DNA from: Neorhizobium galegae bv. officinalis
GTDB lineage: Bacteria > Pseudomonadota > Alphaproteobacteria > Rhizobiales > Rhizobiaceae
Length of the DNA stretch: 64,000 nucleotides
NCBI GenBank assembly: GCA_000985875.1
Contig: CCRI01000013.1
Coordinates: forward strand, 124,001-188,000
Reading direction: 5' to 3'
Position numbers and translations under genes: made by a program. Under the pieces are notes generated by a model that searched no databases, was not told where the DNA came from, and worked only from the letters and a program-made list of their open reading frames with translations. Shown here piece by piece: positions 17,040-25,294 of this stretch; the stretch's first letter is position 1, and every line of letters begins with the position of its first letter.

Positions 17040-17915
17040 ATGTCAGACGCGTCCACGCCTCTTCAGCAGGACCTGATGCGCCGCATCGTCGACGTCATCC
17101 ATGAGGACAATCTTCAGCCGGGGGCCAGATTGCGCCAGAACCAGTTGGCGGACCGGCTGCGCGTATCCCGCACGCCCGTTCGGATGGCGCTCGAACTCCT
17201 GGAATCGCAAGGTTTCGTGCAGCACGAGCAAAACAAGGGCATGACGCTTTCGGCAATTCCTCCCAGGGTGGAGACACTGGAGGCGCCGGCCGCCGATGAA
17301 GAACTTCTCGTCGCGATCGCCAAGCTGCGGCGCGACGGCGCATTGCCGGAGCAGTTCGCGGAGCTGGAACTGATGCGGCTGACGGGGCAGGAGCGTACGC
17401 CCGTCCGTCAGGCGCTGATCAAGCTGGAAGGCCTCGGCGTGATTCAGCGCCGAAAAGGGTATGGCTGGCAGTTTTTCGACCCGGTCCGCGACGTGCGTGC
17501 TCGAGAAGAAAGCTACGATTTTCGGCTGCTCATCGAATGCGCAGCCATCCTGTCGCCGGATTTTTCGCTTTCCGCTGACTGGATCAGGTCGATGCGATCA
17601 CGGCACGAGGCGATGCTGAGTGCCGCCTGGACCGACGCATCCAGCGTCACCCTGTTCGAAATGAACGCGGAATTCCACCTCGGCATCAGCGCAGCCTCCG
17701 GAAACCGCTATATCGAGGAGGCCATGAACCGCCAGAACCAGCTTCGCCGTCTATCCAACTACAACTGGCAGCATGGCGCGGATCGCGTGGCCGTCACCTG
17801 TCGGGAGCATCTGGAAATACTCGAACGGCTCGAGGTGGGCGACAACGAAGTCGCGGCGGCTCTCATGCGCAAGCACCTGACCGGCGCCCGGGGAACATCA
17901 AAGTCGAGAAACTGA
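17040..17915 (+). CDS. GntR-family regulator with two winged-helix domains and FCD domain
   Basis: The 291-residue protein starts at the ATG at 17040. The first winged helix is near residues 10-70 (LRQNQLADRLRVSRTPVRMA, then LELLESQGFV). A second winged-helix-like unit follows near residues 85-145 (FAELELMRLTGQERTPVRQA, then LIKLEGLGVIQRRKG). The remaining helical part is an FCD-like ligand domain with EMNAEFHLGIS and a late REHLEILERL. Most GntR proteins have one DNA-binding domain, so the duplication is unusual. It is divergent from the C45-importer-transaminase operon and probably controls it. Both RTPVR recognition helices retain a normal motif, so both could contact DNA. Confidence 0.85.
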   Translation: MSDASTPLQQDLMRRIVDVIHEDNLQPGARLRQNQLADRLRVSRTPVRMALELLESQGFVQHEQNKGMTLSAIPPRVETLEAPAADEELLVAIAKLRRDGALPEQFAELELMRLTGQERTPVRQALIKLEGLGVIQRRKGYGWQFFDPVRDVRAREESYDFRLLIECAAILSPDFSLSADWIRSMRSRHEAMLSAAWTDASSVTLFEMNAEFHLGISAASGNRYIEEAMNRQNQLRRLSNYNWQHGADRVAVTCREHLEILERLEVGDNEVAAALMRKHLTGARGTSKSRN

Positions 17916-17916
17916 A

Positions 17917-17933
17917 TTTTGTATAATGAAAAT
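17917..17933. promoter_or_regulatory. Second copy of TTTCAT..ACAA motif
   Basis: TTTTGTATAATGAAAAT overlaps the stop region of the regulator. Its reverse complement resembles the site at 16994-17011. It may be a second binding site or chance in an A/T-rich gap. Confidence 0.25.
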
Positions 17934-17983
17934 CTCTATCAGAGTTGTTGCGCCGCTAAGGGGCTTAATCCGCTGCCGGGTTC

Positions 17984-18862
17984 TCAAAAGCCCCCGAAAG
18001 AAAGGCTAAAGCTTGCCGAGTGCTGTTCTCCCGCCCGCAGTACGAAAAGTCCTGAATCACTGCCGGCAGGAAAACCGAAAGCGCCGGCAACGTGCGATAC
18101 GGGTTCGAGGCATACATAGCCCGCGGTGCGATGGGCCACGAGGTGTTTCAGGTCCGGCCCAGCCGTCAAAGTGGCCTCGATGCCATCATTGGTCACAACC
18201 GTGGCCCGCTGCCAGTGCGAAAGAAAAAGGGTATGGGCTTCGTTCGGCAGTGGTTTCTCACTCCGGACTTCAGACCGGGTCCCGTCTGGAACGCCCGCCT
18301 CACCCGGCGGCCAAATCCTGCCGGCATCGCAGGATGCCGGCCTGCCGAGATCAGCCGTAAAATACGGATGCCAACCAAATCCGCCGGGCATGGAGGCCTG
18401 TCCCGTATTGGTCATTGCAAGCTCGATATCGAGCCGGTCGTCGCCGAGCACCAAGCGCTGTACAGCGCGGAAGTCGAAGGGCCAGTCCGGATCGGCGTCG
18501 TAGTCGAGCACCAGTTCGATCCGATCTGCACCAAGCGAGGCCACCTGCCAGGCGCGGCGATGGGCCGGACCATGCTGCGCATCTGTGCCAAGTGTGGGGT
18601 GCGGCAGGACTTCATGACGCTTGCCGTCATGCACGAAAGCGGCGCCGACGAGCTTGTTGTGATAGGGAAACAGCGGGTAGGCGCCGGCCTTCGGCCAGTT
18701 CAGCGGCTCGAATTCCGGACCGGGCGTCGGCACCAGGATATCGCCCAGCCGGTCATGGACGAGGTGGGTCATCCGGCCGCCGTTGTCGGGCAGGAAACGG
18801 GCCTCAAGCGGCCCGCTGCGAATGCTTGGCCGAGCCTTCCCCGTCCTTTCAGGCGAAGGCAT
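17984..18862 (-). CDS. Aldose 1-epimerase family protein (GalM-like)
   Basis: The 292-residue cytoplasmic beta-sandwich protein has the mutarotase landmarks: RFLPDNGGRMTHL near the N-terminus, FPYHNKL, HGPAHRRAWQV (catalytic histidine region), GGFGWHPYF and CLEPVSHVAGAF with the catalytic glutamate. It interconverts anomers of a free sugar or uronic acid. ATG at 18862 overlaps the end of the upstream dehydratase gene by 14 bases. It is the last gene of the minus-strand uronide operon that begins at 27244. A uronate is a plausible substrate given the neighbours. Confidence 0.88.
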   Translation of the reverse strand: MPSPERTGKARPSIRSGPLEARFLPDNGGRMTHLVHDRLGDILVPTPGPEFEPLNWPKAGAYPLFPYHNKLVGAAFVHDGKRHEVLPHPTLGTDAQHGPAHRRAWQVASLGADRIELVLDYDADPDWPFDFRAVQRLVLGDDRLDIELAMTNTGQASMPGGFGWHPYFTADLGRPASCDAGRIWPPGEAGVPDGTRSEVRSEKPLPNEAHTLFLSHWQRATVVTNDGIEATLTAGPDLKHLVAHRTAGYVCLEPVSHVAGAFGFPAGSDSGLFVLRAGEQHSASFSLSFGGF

Positions 18863-20036
18863 AGGATCCATCCGGCCGCTTCGGCACGCGACGTTGCCAA
18901 TGGACGTAGCCGTCCTCCTGCATCGCCTTTTCGTCCATTTCGACACCCCAGCCGGGACGGTCCGGGCGAAGCTCGAGATAACCGTCCTTCGGCAGGTAGG
19001 GATCGGCGACGTAACGGGCCGAATCTTCCCGCGTCTCGATCTCGGTCCCGCCATAGACATAGGCCTGGCCCGTCGGCAGGCGGTATTCGAGGATCTTGAA
19101 ATTCTGCTGGGCGGCCGAGAAATGCACGTTGACCGCGGTTGCCAGAGGTCCCATCGGGTTGTGCGGGGCCACGCCGACATAAAAGGCCTCGGCAAGCGTC
19201 GCGATGCGGCGCATTTCCGAAAGCCCGCCGACGACGCAGATGTCCGGCTGGATCAGATCCGCACCCTTCACCTGCAGCAGGCGCAGGAATTCATAGCGGC
19301 TGTAGAGGCTTTCGCCCGTCGCCAGCGTGCATTCGAGCCCCTGCTTGAGTTCGCCCCATGCCTCGATGTTTTCCGGCCGCAGCGGCTCCTCGTAAAACAG
19401 CGGGTCGTAGGGTGCAAGCGCGTTGCCGAGCTGTCGGGCGGCGGCGGGTTCATAGATCTTGGCATGCGCATCGAAGGCGATCTCGTAATCGTCGCGCACC
19501 GTCTCGCGGAGTTGGCGGAAGTAGTCGGCGGACGCCTTCACCACATTGCCCCAGCGGTTGGTATGCATGTCGATCCGCCAGGGGCTGAGCTTGAACGCGG
19601 TGAACCCCCAGCCTTCGTTCAGCCGGTCGAATTCGTCGCGCGCCGCCGGTGCGTCCGGCGCGGTGTAGACGCCGGCATAGACCTTGATCTTGTCGCGCAC
19701 CTCGCCGCCGAGCAGCTTGTAGACGGGCAGGCCCGCGGCTTTCGCGGCCAGATCCCAGAGGCAATGGTCGAGGCCGGCGATCGCCGCAAGCCCCATGGCG
19801 CCGGGAGGAAACCGGCTCTGCTGGATCATCAGATTGACGAGATAGTCCACCCGCGTCGGGTCCTGGCCGGCAACAAAGCCGTAGAGATAGTCCAGAAGCG
19901 GCGGCAGCGCCTTGTCCGGCCCGTGATTGTAGCATTCGCCCCAGCCGGTCAGACCGTCGTCGGTATCGAGCGCGACGATGACACGCGGGCGGTCCTTGTC
20001 GCGGGTCATGAAAACCCGCATCCGGTCGATCTTCAT
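18849..20036 (-). CDS. Enolase-superfamily acid-sugar dehydratase (mandelate racemase group) A
   Basis: The 395-residue protein has the two-domain enolase-superfamily fold. Residues 1-125 form the capping domain (GLTGWGECYNHG). The barrel shows the metal ligands Asp189 (FDAHAKIYEP, with His191), Glu217 (FYEEPLRPEN) and Glu242 (ATGESLYSR), and a probable catalytic His292 (GVAPHNPMGP). These features match dehydratases of aldonic or uronic acid sugars. It lies between the aldose epimerase and a second, divergent paralogue in the uronide operon. Galactonate-, mannonate- or related dehydration is possible; the substrate is unassigned. Confidence 0.85.
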   Translation of the reverse strand: MKIDRMRVFMTRDKDRPRVIVALDTDDGLTGWGECYNHGPDKALPPLLDYLYGFVAGQDPTRVDYLVNLMIQQSRFPPGAMGLAAIAGLDHCLWDLAAKAAGLPVYKLLGGEVRDKIKVYAGVYTAPDAPAARDEFDRLNEGWGFTAFKLSPWRIDMHTNRWGNVVKASADYFRQLRETVRDDYEIAFDAHAKIYEPAAARQLGNALAPYDPLFYEEPLRPENIEAWGELKQGLECTLATGESLYSRYEFLRLLQVKGADLIQPDICVVGGLSEMRRIATLAEAFYVGVAPHNPMGPLATAVNVHFSAAQQNFKILEYRLPTGQAYVYGGTEIETREDSARYVADPYLPKDGYLELRPDRPGWGVEMDEKAMQEDGYVHWQRRVPKRPDGSYAFA

Positions 20037-20047
20037 CTTCTGTGTCC

Positions 20048-21280
20048 TTACTTGCCGAAATACTGCCGACGCGACACACGCGTCTGCACATAGAGATGTT
20101 CGCCCCAGGTGCCCGGCGCATAGGCGCCGCAATCTGGCTGAACCTGTACGGAAAGATTGCCCTGGCTCGGGTAGCGGGCAACGAATTCCTCGTCGATATC
20201 GCAGCCCAGTCCCGGCGCGCCCGGCACCACGATCAAGCCGTTTTCCTGGACCGGATGCGGCACGATCACACTCTTGCGTCCCTCCCAGTCGTCGTCGAGG
20301 CGTTCCAGGATCAACGCATTCGGGATCGCGGCCATCAAATGCAGAGCGGCATATTCGGCGACCGGCCCGAGCGAGCCGGAATGTGGCGCGAATTGGATGT
20401 GGTGCGCCTCCGCCATGGCGGCAATCTTCTTCATCTGGGTAATGCCGCCGGCACGTCCGGTATCCGGCTGGATGATGTCGACCAGTTCCTTCTCGATCAA
20501 CTCGCGCTCACCGAAAATCGTGGCGCTCCGTTCGCCGGCGGCAAGCGGCACATGCGCTGCATCGCGGATGCGGCGGTAGCCATCTACGTTCTCCGGCGCG
20601 ATGGGGTCTTCCACCCACATCAGCTCATAAGGCTCGAGCTTGCGCACCAGCCGGCAGGCATCGGCGGGCGTCATCCATGGTGCACCGTGAAGGTCGATGG
20701 CGATATCCACCTCGTCGCCGACCGCTTCTCGCAACGCGGCGACCTTTCGGACTGGATCGGAAACGCCGCCGCATTTTATCGCCTTGATGCCGCGGCTCTT
20801 CACGGCAAGCGCCTGTTCCACGGTATTGGCATGCGAATAGATCGGAATATGGTCGCGAACCTTGCCGCCGAGCAGGTTCCAGATTGGCACGCCGAGCGCC
20901 TTGCCCTTGATGTCCCACAGCGCCATATCGATGCCGGTCATGGCGCCGCCGCCGACCGTGCCGAGCATGCCGTGGCCCATCATGGCGATCATCATCTTCT
21001 GCCACAGCTTTTCGATATGGGTCGGGTCCTCGCCGATCAGGAGCGGCGCGAGATCCTTGATCGCCGTCTCGATGACGCGCGGCCAGCCAGAGCATTCGCC
21101 GATGCCGGTAATCCCTTCGTCGGTATCGATCTTCAGGAACAGCCAGTTGCGGGTGCCGCCGAAATAACCTCGTTCCTGCAATCCTGGACCGGAAGAGGCA
21201 GATGCGTCGTCGGACGCCCATTTCGAACGGTGCGGCTGACCCACATGCATGAGGAAGGTGCGGATTCCCGTGATCTTCAT
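20048..21280 (-). CDS. Enolase-superfamily acid-sugar dehydratase (mandelate racemase group) B
   Basis: The 410-residue protein has an N-terminal cap (EGITGIGECSGWPRV) and a barrel with Lys169 region AIKCGGV, Asp196 and His198 (AIDLHGAPW), Glu224 (WVEDPIAPEN), Glu250 (AAGERSAT) and His300 (QFAPHSGSLGP). The DxH pattern and downstream histidine are those of acid-sugar dehydratases such as galactonate dehydratase. It overlaps the fused ATPase stop by ATGA and precedes dehydratase A by 11 bases. The two paralogues are quite different in sequence, so they probably act on different epimers or at different steps. Confidence 0.85.
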   Translation of the reverse strand: MKITGIRTFLMHVGQPHRSKWASDDASASSGPGLQERGYFGGTRNWLFLKIDTDEGITGIGECSGWPRVIETAIKDLAPLLIGEDPTHIEKLWQKMMIAMMGHGMLGTVGGGAMTGIDMALWDIKGKALGVPIWNLLGGKVRDHIPIYSHANTVEQALAVKSRGIKAIKCGGVSDPVRKVAALREAVGDEVDIAIDLHGAPWMTPADACRLVRKLEPYELMWVEDPIAPENVDGYRRIRDAAHVPLAAGERSATIFGERELIEKELVDIIQPDTGRAGGITQMKKIAAMAEAHHIQFAPHSGSLGPVAEYAALHLMAAIPNALILERLDDDWEGRKSVIVPHPVQENGLIVVPGAPGLGCDIDEEFVARYPSQGNLSVQVQPDCGAYAPGTWGEHLYVQTRVSRRQYFGK

Positions 21281-23037
21281 CGTGCAGAACTTCTATTCTT
21301 GACGTTGCTGGGATCGATATGGGGGCTCGGTTCGATGTACCGGAAGCGCTTCGAGCGATCGCGATCGCGGGGATCCGGCCGGGGAATGGCCGAGATCAAT
21401 GCTTGCGTATAGGCATGATCGGGGTTGTTGCAGACCTTCTCCGCCTCGCCGACTTCCACGAGCTTTCCGCGATACATGACGCCGACCCGGTCGCACATGT
21501 AGCGAATGACGCCGATATCGTGGCTGATGAAGATGTAGGCGAGCTGGAGCTCGTCCTGCAGCCGCATCAGGAGATCCAGCACCTGGAAGCGCACCGAGAC
21601 GTCGAGCGCCGAGGTCGCCTCGTCCGCCACGATGATGCGCGGATTGAGGGTGATTGCGCGCGCGATGCCGATGCGCTGGCGCTGGCCGCCGGAAAAGGCA
21701 TGCGGGTAGCGCTCCCGCCCTGCGGGATCGAGGCCGACCTGATCCATCAGGTGGCAGACCCGCTCGTCGAGTTCCTTGCCCTTCGACAGTCCGTTGACCA
21801 GCAGCGGCTCGCCGATCACCTGCGCGACCGTCATGCGCGGGTTGAGCGAACCGAACGGGTCCTGGAAGACCATGCGCAGCTCGCGGCGGGCGGCCTTCAG
21901 TTCACTTCCCTCAAGCCTGGCGAGATCGACCACCTTTCCATCGGCGCGGCGGTAATGCATCTCGCCGGATACCGGATCGTAGAGCCGCATGATCGAGCGG
22001 CCGAGGGTCGTTTTGCCGGAACCGCTTTCGCCGACGATGCCGAGCGTCTCGCCGGGCAGGAGAGCGATCGAGACGTCGTTCAGCGCCTTCATCTCCCCGA
22101 AATGCATGGAGAGGTTGCGGATGTCGAGGATCGGCTCTGCGGTCGTGTCGAGCGGCGGCCGGGCGAGGCGGATTTCCGCCTTCTGTTCCAGCTTCAGCAC
22201 GGAACCGATAAGCATCTTCGTGTAGGCATCCTGCGGCGTATGGAAGATCTGGTCGACCGGCCCGTATTCCTTGATGACGCCGTGATGCATGACCAGCACG
22301 TCGTCGGCAATCTGTGCCACCACGCCCATGTCGTGGGTGATGAACAGCACCGCCATTCCGGTCGTCTGCTGCAGGCGCTTGATCAGGTCGAGGATTTCAG
22401 CCTGGGTGGTGACGTCGAGCGCGGTGGTCGGCTCGTCGGCGATCAGCAGCTGGGGCTTGCACGCAAGCGCCATGGCGATCATGGCGCGCTGGCGCATGCC
22501 GCCGGAATACTGGAAGGCATAACGGTCGAGCGCCTGTTCCGGATTGGGGATTTCCACCTGCCGGAGCAGTTCGGCGGCTTCCTTGCGGGCCTGCGCCTTG
22601 CTCATGTTCAAGTGCAGGCGCAGCACTTCGGTAATCTGGTCGCCGACGGTGTGCACCGGCGAAAGCGACGACATAGGCTCCTGGAAGATCATCGCGATGT
22701 CGCGGCCACGGACCGCGCGGATCGCCTTGCTGCGCGGATCAAGCCTTGCAAGGTCGACCGAGCTGCCGTCCTGGCGATTGAGGATGATCGAGCCGGAGGC
22801 GATGCGGCCGGGCGAGTCGATGATCTGCAAGATCGAGCGGGCGGTGACGGATTTGCCGGAACCGCTTTCGCCCACCACGCACAGGGTCTTGCCGGGCTCG
22901 ATCGAAAACGAGATGTCGTTGACCGCCTTGAAGATGCCGGTGCGAAGCGGAAACTCCGTCACCAGGTTCTTCACCTCGAGCAGCGTCTTGCCCGCTGCCA
23001 TCGAAGGACGGGGCGTGATGGATAGGATATCGGTCAT
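21277..23037 (-). CDS. Dpp-type ABC importer, fused double ATPase
   Basis: The 586-residue cytoplasmic protein has two ATPase domains: VGESGSGKS near residues 55 and 355, signatures YSGGMRQRAM and FSGGQRQRIG, and Walker B IADEPTTALD and VADEATSALD. It resembles oligopeptide/oligosaccharide-type ATPases. The second Walker B has Ala in place of the usual Pro (DEA), which occurs in this branch. It powers the importer encoded at 23045-27244 and is coupled by ATGA overlap to dehydratase B. Confidence 0.92.
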   Translation of the reverse strand: MTDILSITPRPSMAAGKTLLEVKNLVTEFPLRTGIFKAVNDISFSIEPGKTLCVVGESGSGKSVTARSILQIIDSPGRIASGSIILNRQDGSSVDLARLDPRSKAIRAVRGRDIAMIFQEPMSSLSPVHTVGDQITEVLRLHLNMSKAQARKEAAELLRQVEIPNPEQALDRYAFQYSGGMRQRAMIAMALACKPQLLIADEPTTALDVTTQAEILDLIKRLQQTTGMAVLFITHDMGVVAQIADDVLVMHHGVIKEYGPVDQIFHTPQDAYTKMLIGSVLKLEQKAEIRLARPPLDTTAEPILDIRNLSMHFGEMKALNDVSIALLPGETLGIVGESGSGKTTLGRSIMRLYDPVSGEMHYRRADGKVVDLARLEGSELKAARRELRMVFQDPFGSLNPRMTVAQVIGEPLLVNGLSKGKELDERVCHLMDQVGLDPAGRERYPHAFSGGQRQRIGIARAITLNPRIIVADEATSALDVSVRFQVLDLLMRLQDELQLAYIFISHDIGVIRYMCDRVGVMYRGKLVEVGEAEKVCNNPDHAYTQALISAIPRPDPRDRDRSKRFRYIEPSPHIDPSNVKNRSSAR

Positions 23038-23044
23038 CCGCGCC

Positions 23045-24157
23045 TCACTTGTTGTACGGGTCGGCCGCATCACGCAGACCGTCGCCGAAAAGGTTGAGCG
23101 CCATGACGGCGATGACGACCGCAAGCCCCGGCATGAACAGCCATGGCGCGGTGGCGATGGAGCGGATGTTCTGCGCCTCGCGCAGAAGAACGCCCCAGGA
23201 GACTGTCGGCGGCTGCAGGCCGAGGCCCAGGAAAGAGAGCGATGTTTCCGCCAGGATCATCGCCGGCACGGCCAATGTCATCGAGGCGATGATGTGGCTT
23301 GAGAAGCTCGGCAGCATGTGACGGAAGATGATGCGGCCTTCCGAGACGCCGTCGAGACGAGCGGCGGCGACGAATTCCTCGGTTCGCAGCGACAGGAAGC
23401 GGCCGCGCACGACGCGGGCAAGCTGTGCCCAGCCTGTGAAAGACAGGATAATGGTGATCATCATGTATTGCATCGCTGCCGGCCAGCCCTGCGGCAGGGC
23501 TGCGGCCAGCGCCAGCCAGATCGGAATGGTCGGCAGCGACAGCACGAAGTCGATGACGCGTTGCATGACGAAGTCGATCCGGCCGCCGTAATATCCGGAA
23601 ATGCCACCGAGCACGATGCCGAGCAGCAGCGACAGGAAAACGCCGACCAGGCCGATCGACAGCGAGATCTGCGCACCCTGCACCGTGCGGCTGAAGACGT
23701 CGCGTCCGAGACGGTCGGCGCCGAAGAGATAGAGCGGCTTGGTGTTGTCCGTGGTGGCAATGAGGTGGATGTCGGTCTCGAACAGGCCAAGCACCGAATA
23801 GGTGTAGCCACGCCCGAAGAACTGGATCGGGATCTTCGTATTGGGATCCTCGACGAAGATGGCGGCAAGCGTGTTCGGATCGCGCGTCAGCTTCATCCCG
23901 TAATAATACGGGCCAAAACTGAACCCGTTTGCCGTATCGAGGAAATGAATGCTCTGCGGCGGATGGAAGGTCGAACGGGCGTTCTGCATGATCGGGTCGT
24001 TGATCGCAAAGAAGCCCGGGAAGATCGCGACGGTATACATCGCGACGGTGACGAAAAGGGCGGCCATGGCGAGCTTGTGCCGCTTGAAGGCCCACCAGAT
24101 CAGCTGCCATTGCGCCGCGACGGCGACGCGATCGTTGAGGATGGTTGCATCGACCAT
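23045..24157 (-). CDS. ABC importer permease, oligosaccharide-type DppC
   Basis: The 370-residue permease is longer than normal DppC (about 280-300) because of an insert of roughly 90 residues between the first helix and the FGADRLGRDVFSR motif; the insert contains HPPQSIHFLDTANGFSFGP. This architecture is typical of importers with large (about 650-residue) family 5 binding proteins for oligosaccharides, such as rhizobial AgpC. The EAA loop is EFVAAARLDGVSEGRIIFRH, and the end is LSFLGLGLQPPTVSWG. It lies seven bases upstream of the ATPase gene. Confidence 0.9.
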   Translation of the reverse strand: MVDATILNDRVAVAAQWQLIWWAFKRHKLAMAALFVTVAMYTVAIFPGFFAINDPIMQNARSTFHPPQSIHFLDTANGFSFGPYYYGMKLTRDPNTLAAIFVEDPNTKIPIQFFGRGYTYSVLGLFETDIHLIATTDNTKPLYLFGADRLGRDVFSRTVQGAQISLSIGLVGVFLSLLLGIVLGGISGYYGGRIDFVMQRVIDFVLSLPTIPIWLALAAALPQGWPAAMQYMMITIILSFTGWAQLARVVRGRFLSLRTEEFVAAARLDGVSEGRIIFRHMLPSFSSHIIASMTLAVPAMILAETSLSFLGLGLQPPTVSWGVLLREAQNIRSIATAPWLFMPGLAVVIAVMALNLFGDGLRDAADPYNK

Positions 24158-24166
24158 TCGGGCCTC

Positions 24167-25153
24167 CTATTCGAGCCGGATGCGCGGATCGACCAGCGCA
24201 AGCAGGATGTCGCTGATCAGCGAGCCGATCAGCGTGAGAGCGCAGATCAGGAGCACGAAGGCGCCTGCGAGATACATGTCCTGCGCCATCAGCGCCTGGA
24301 GAAGCAGGGGCGCCGCTGTCGGCAGGTTGAGCACGATCGCCACGACGACCGAGCCGGAGATCAGGTTGGGCAGAAGCCAGGCGATCGTCGAGATGAACGG
24401 GTTGAGCGCGATGCGCAGCGGGTATTTGATCAGCAGCCGGAACTCCGAGAGCCCCTTGGCACGAGCAGTCGTGACGTAGGGTTTGGGCAGCTCGTCCAGC
24501 ATGTTGGCGCGCATGACGCGGATCAGGCTCGCAGTCGAAGACACCGCAAGGATCGCCACCGGCAACCACAGACGCGACAGAAGGTCGAGCGTCTTGGCAA
24601 TGCTCCAGGGGGCCGTCTCGTATTCAGGTGAGAAAAGGCCGCCCACATCCGCACCGAACTCGACGGCGGCGATATACATCAGCACCAGCGCCAACAGGAA
24701 AGACGGGATCGACAGGCCGAAGAACGTGAAGGCCGTGAATGCATAGTCGCCGATCGAATATTTCTTCACCGCCGAATAGACGCCGATCGGCAGCGCGATC
24801 GCCCAGGTGGCGATCAGGCTTGCGAGCGCAAGTACCAGGGTCAGCGCCATACGTTCCCAGATAAGGCCGGAGACCGGTTGCTGCCACTCGAAGGAAATGC
24901 CGAAATCACCCCGGGACAGAATTCCCCAGATCCATTTCAGATATTGCACCAGCATGGACTGGTCGAGGCCGAACCGCTCGCGCAGTGCGGCGGCGGTGTT
25001 CTGATCGACCACTTCGTTGGAAGAGGCAAGCGTCGCGATATAGGTGGTGACGAAGTCGCCTGGCGGAAGCTGGATCAGAACGAAGGCGAGGAAGCTCACC
25101 GCAAACAGCGACGGGATCATCCATAGCAGACGTTTGATGATAAATTTTAGCAT
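24167..25153 (-). CDS. ABC importer permease, oligosaccharide-type DppB
   Basis: The 328-residue inner-membrane protein begins LKFIIKRLLWMIPSLFAVSF, the standard DppB first helix, and has the EAA region KPYVTTARAKGLSEFRLLIK. ATG at 25153 fits the family start; an in-frame ATG ten codons upstream is possible. It pairs with the 370-residue permease. A strong hairpin separates it from the binding-protein gene. Confidence 0.9.
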   Translation of the reverse strand: MLKFIIKRLLWMIPSLFAVSFLAFVLIQLPPGDFVTTYIATLASSNEVVDQNTAAALRERFGLDQSMLVQYLKWIWGILSRGDFGISFEWQQPVSGLIWERMALTLVLALASLIATWAIALPIGVYSAVKKYSIGDYAFTAFTFFGLSIPSFLLALVLMYIAAVEFGADVGGLFSPEYETAPWSIAKTLDLLSRLWLPVAILAVSSTASLIRVMRANMLDELPKPYVTTARAKGLSEFRLLIKYPLRIALNPFISTIAWLLPNLISGSVVVAIVLNLPTAAPLLLQALMAQDMYLAGAFVLLICALTLIGSLISDILLALVDPRIRLE

Positions 25154-25240
25154 GCAAAGCTCGCAATTCGGATTGCACGGCATGCCGATCCGAAAGCTCG
25201 TCGGCTATCGTTCGGGCAGTGGATGCATGGGACCGGAAGG

Positions 25241-25267
25241 GTGCCGCCGCCGGTTAGGCGGCGGCAC
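25241..25267 (-). other. Intercistronic hairpin after binding-protein gene
   Basis: GTGCCGCCGCC and GGCGGCGGCAC form a perfect 11-pair stem with a five-base loop, 28 bases after the binding-protein stop. It would protect the upstream message or reduce permease expression. Confidence 0.55.
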
Positions 25268-25294
25268 AGTTGGAGTAAGTCAGCGCGTGCCCGC

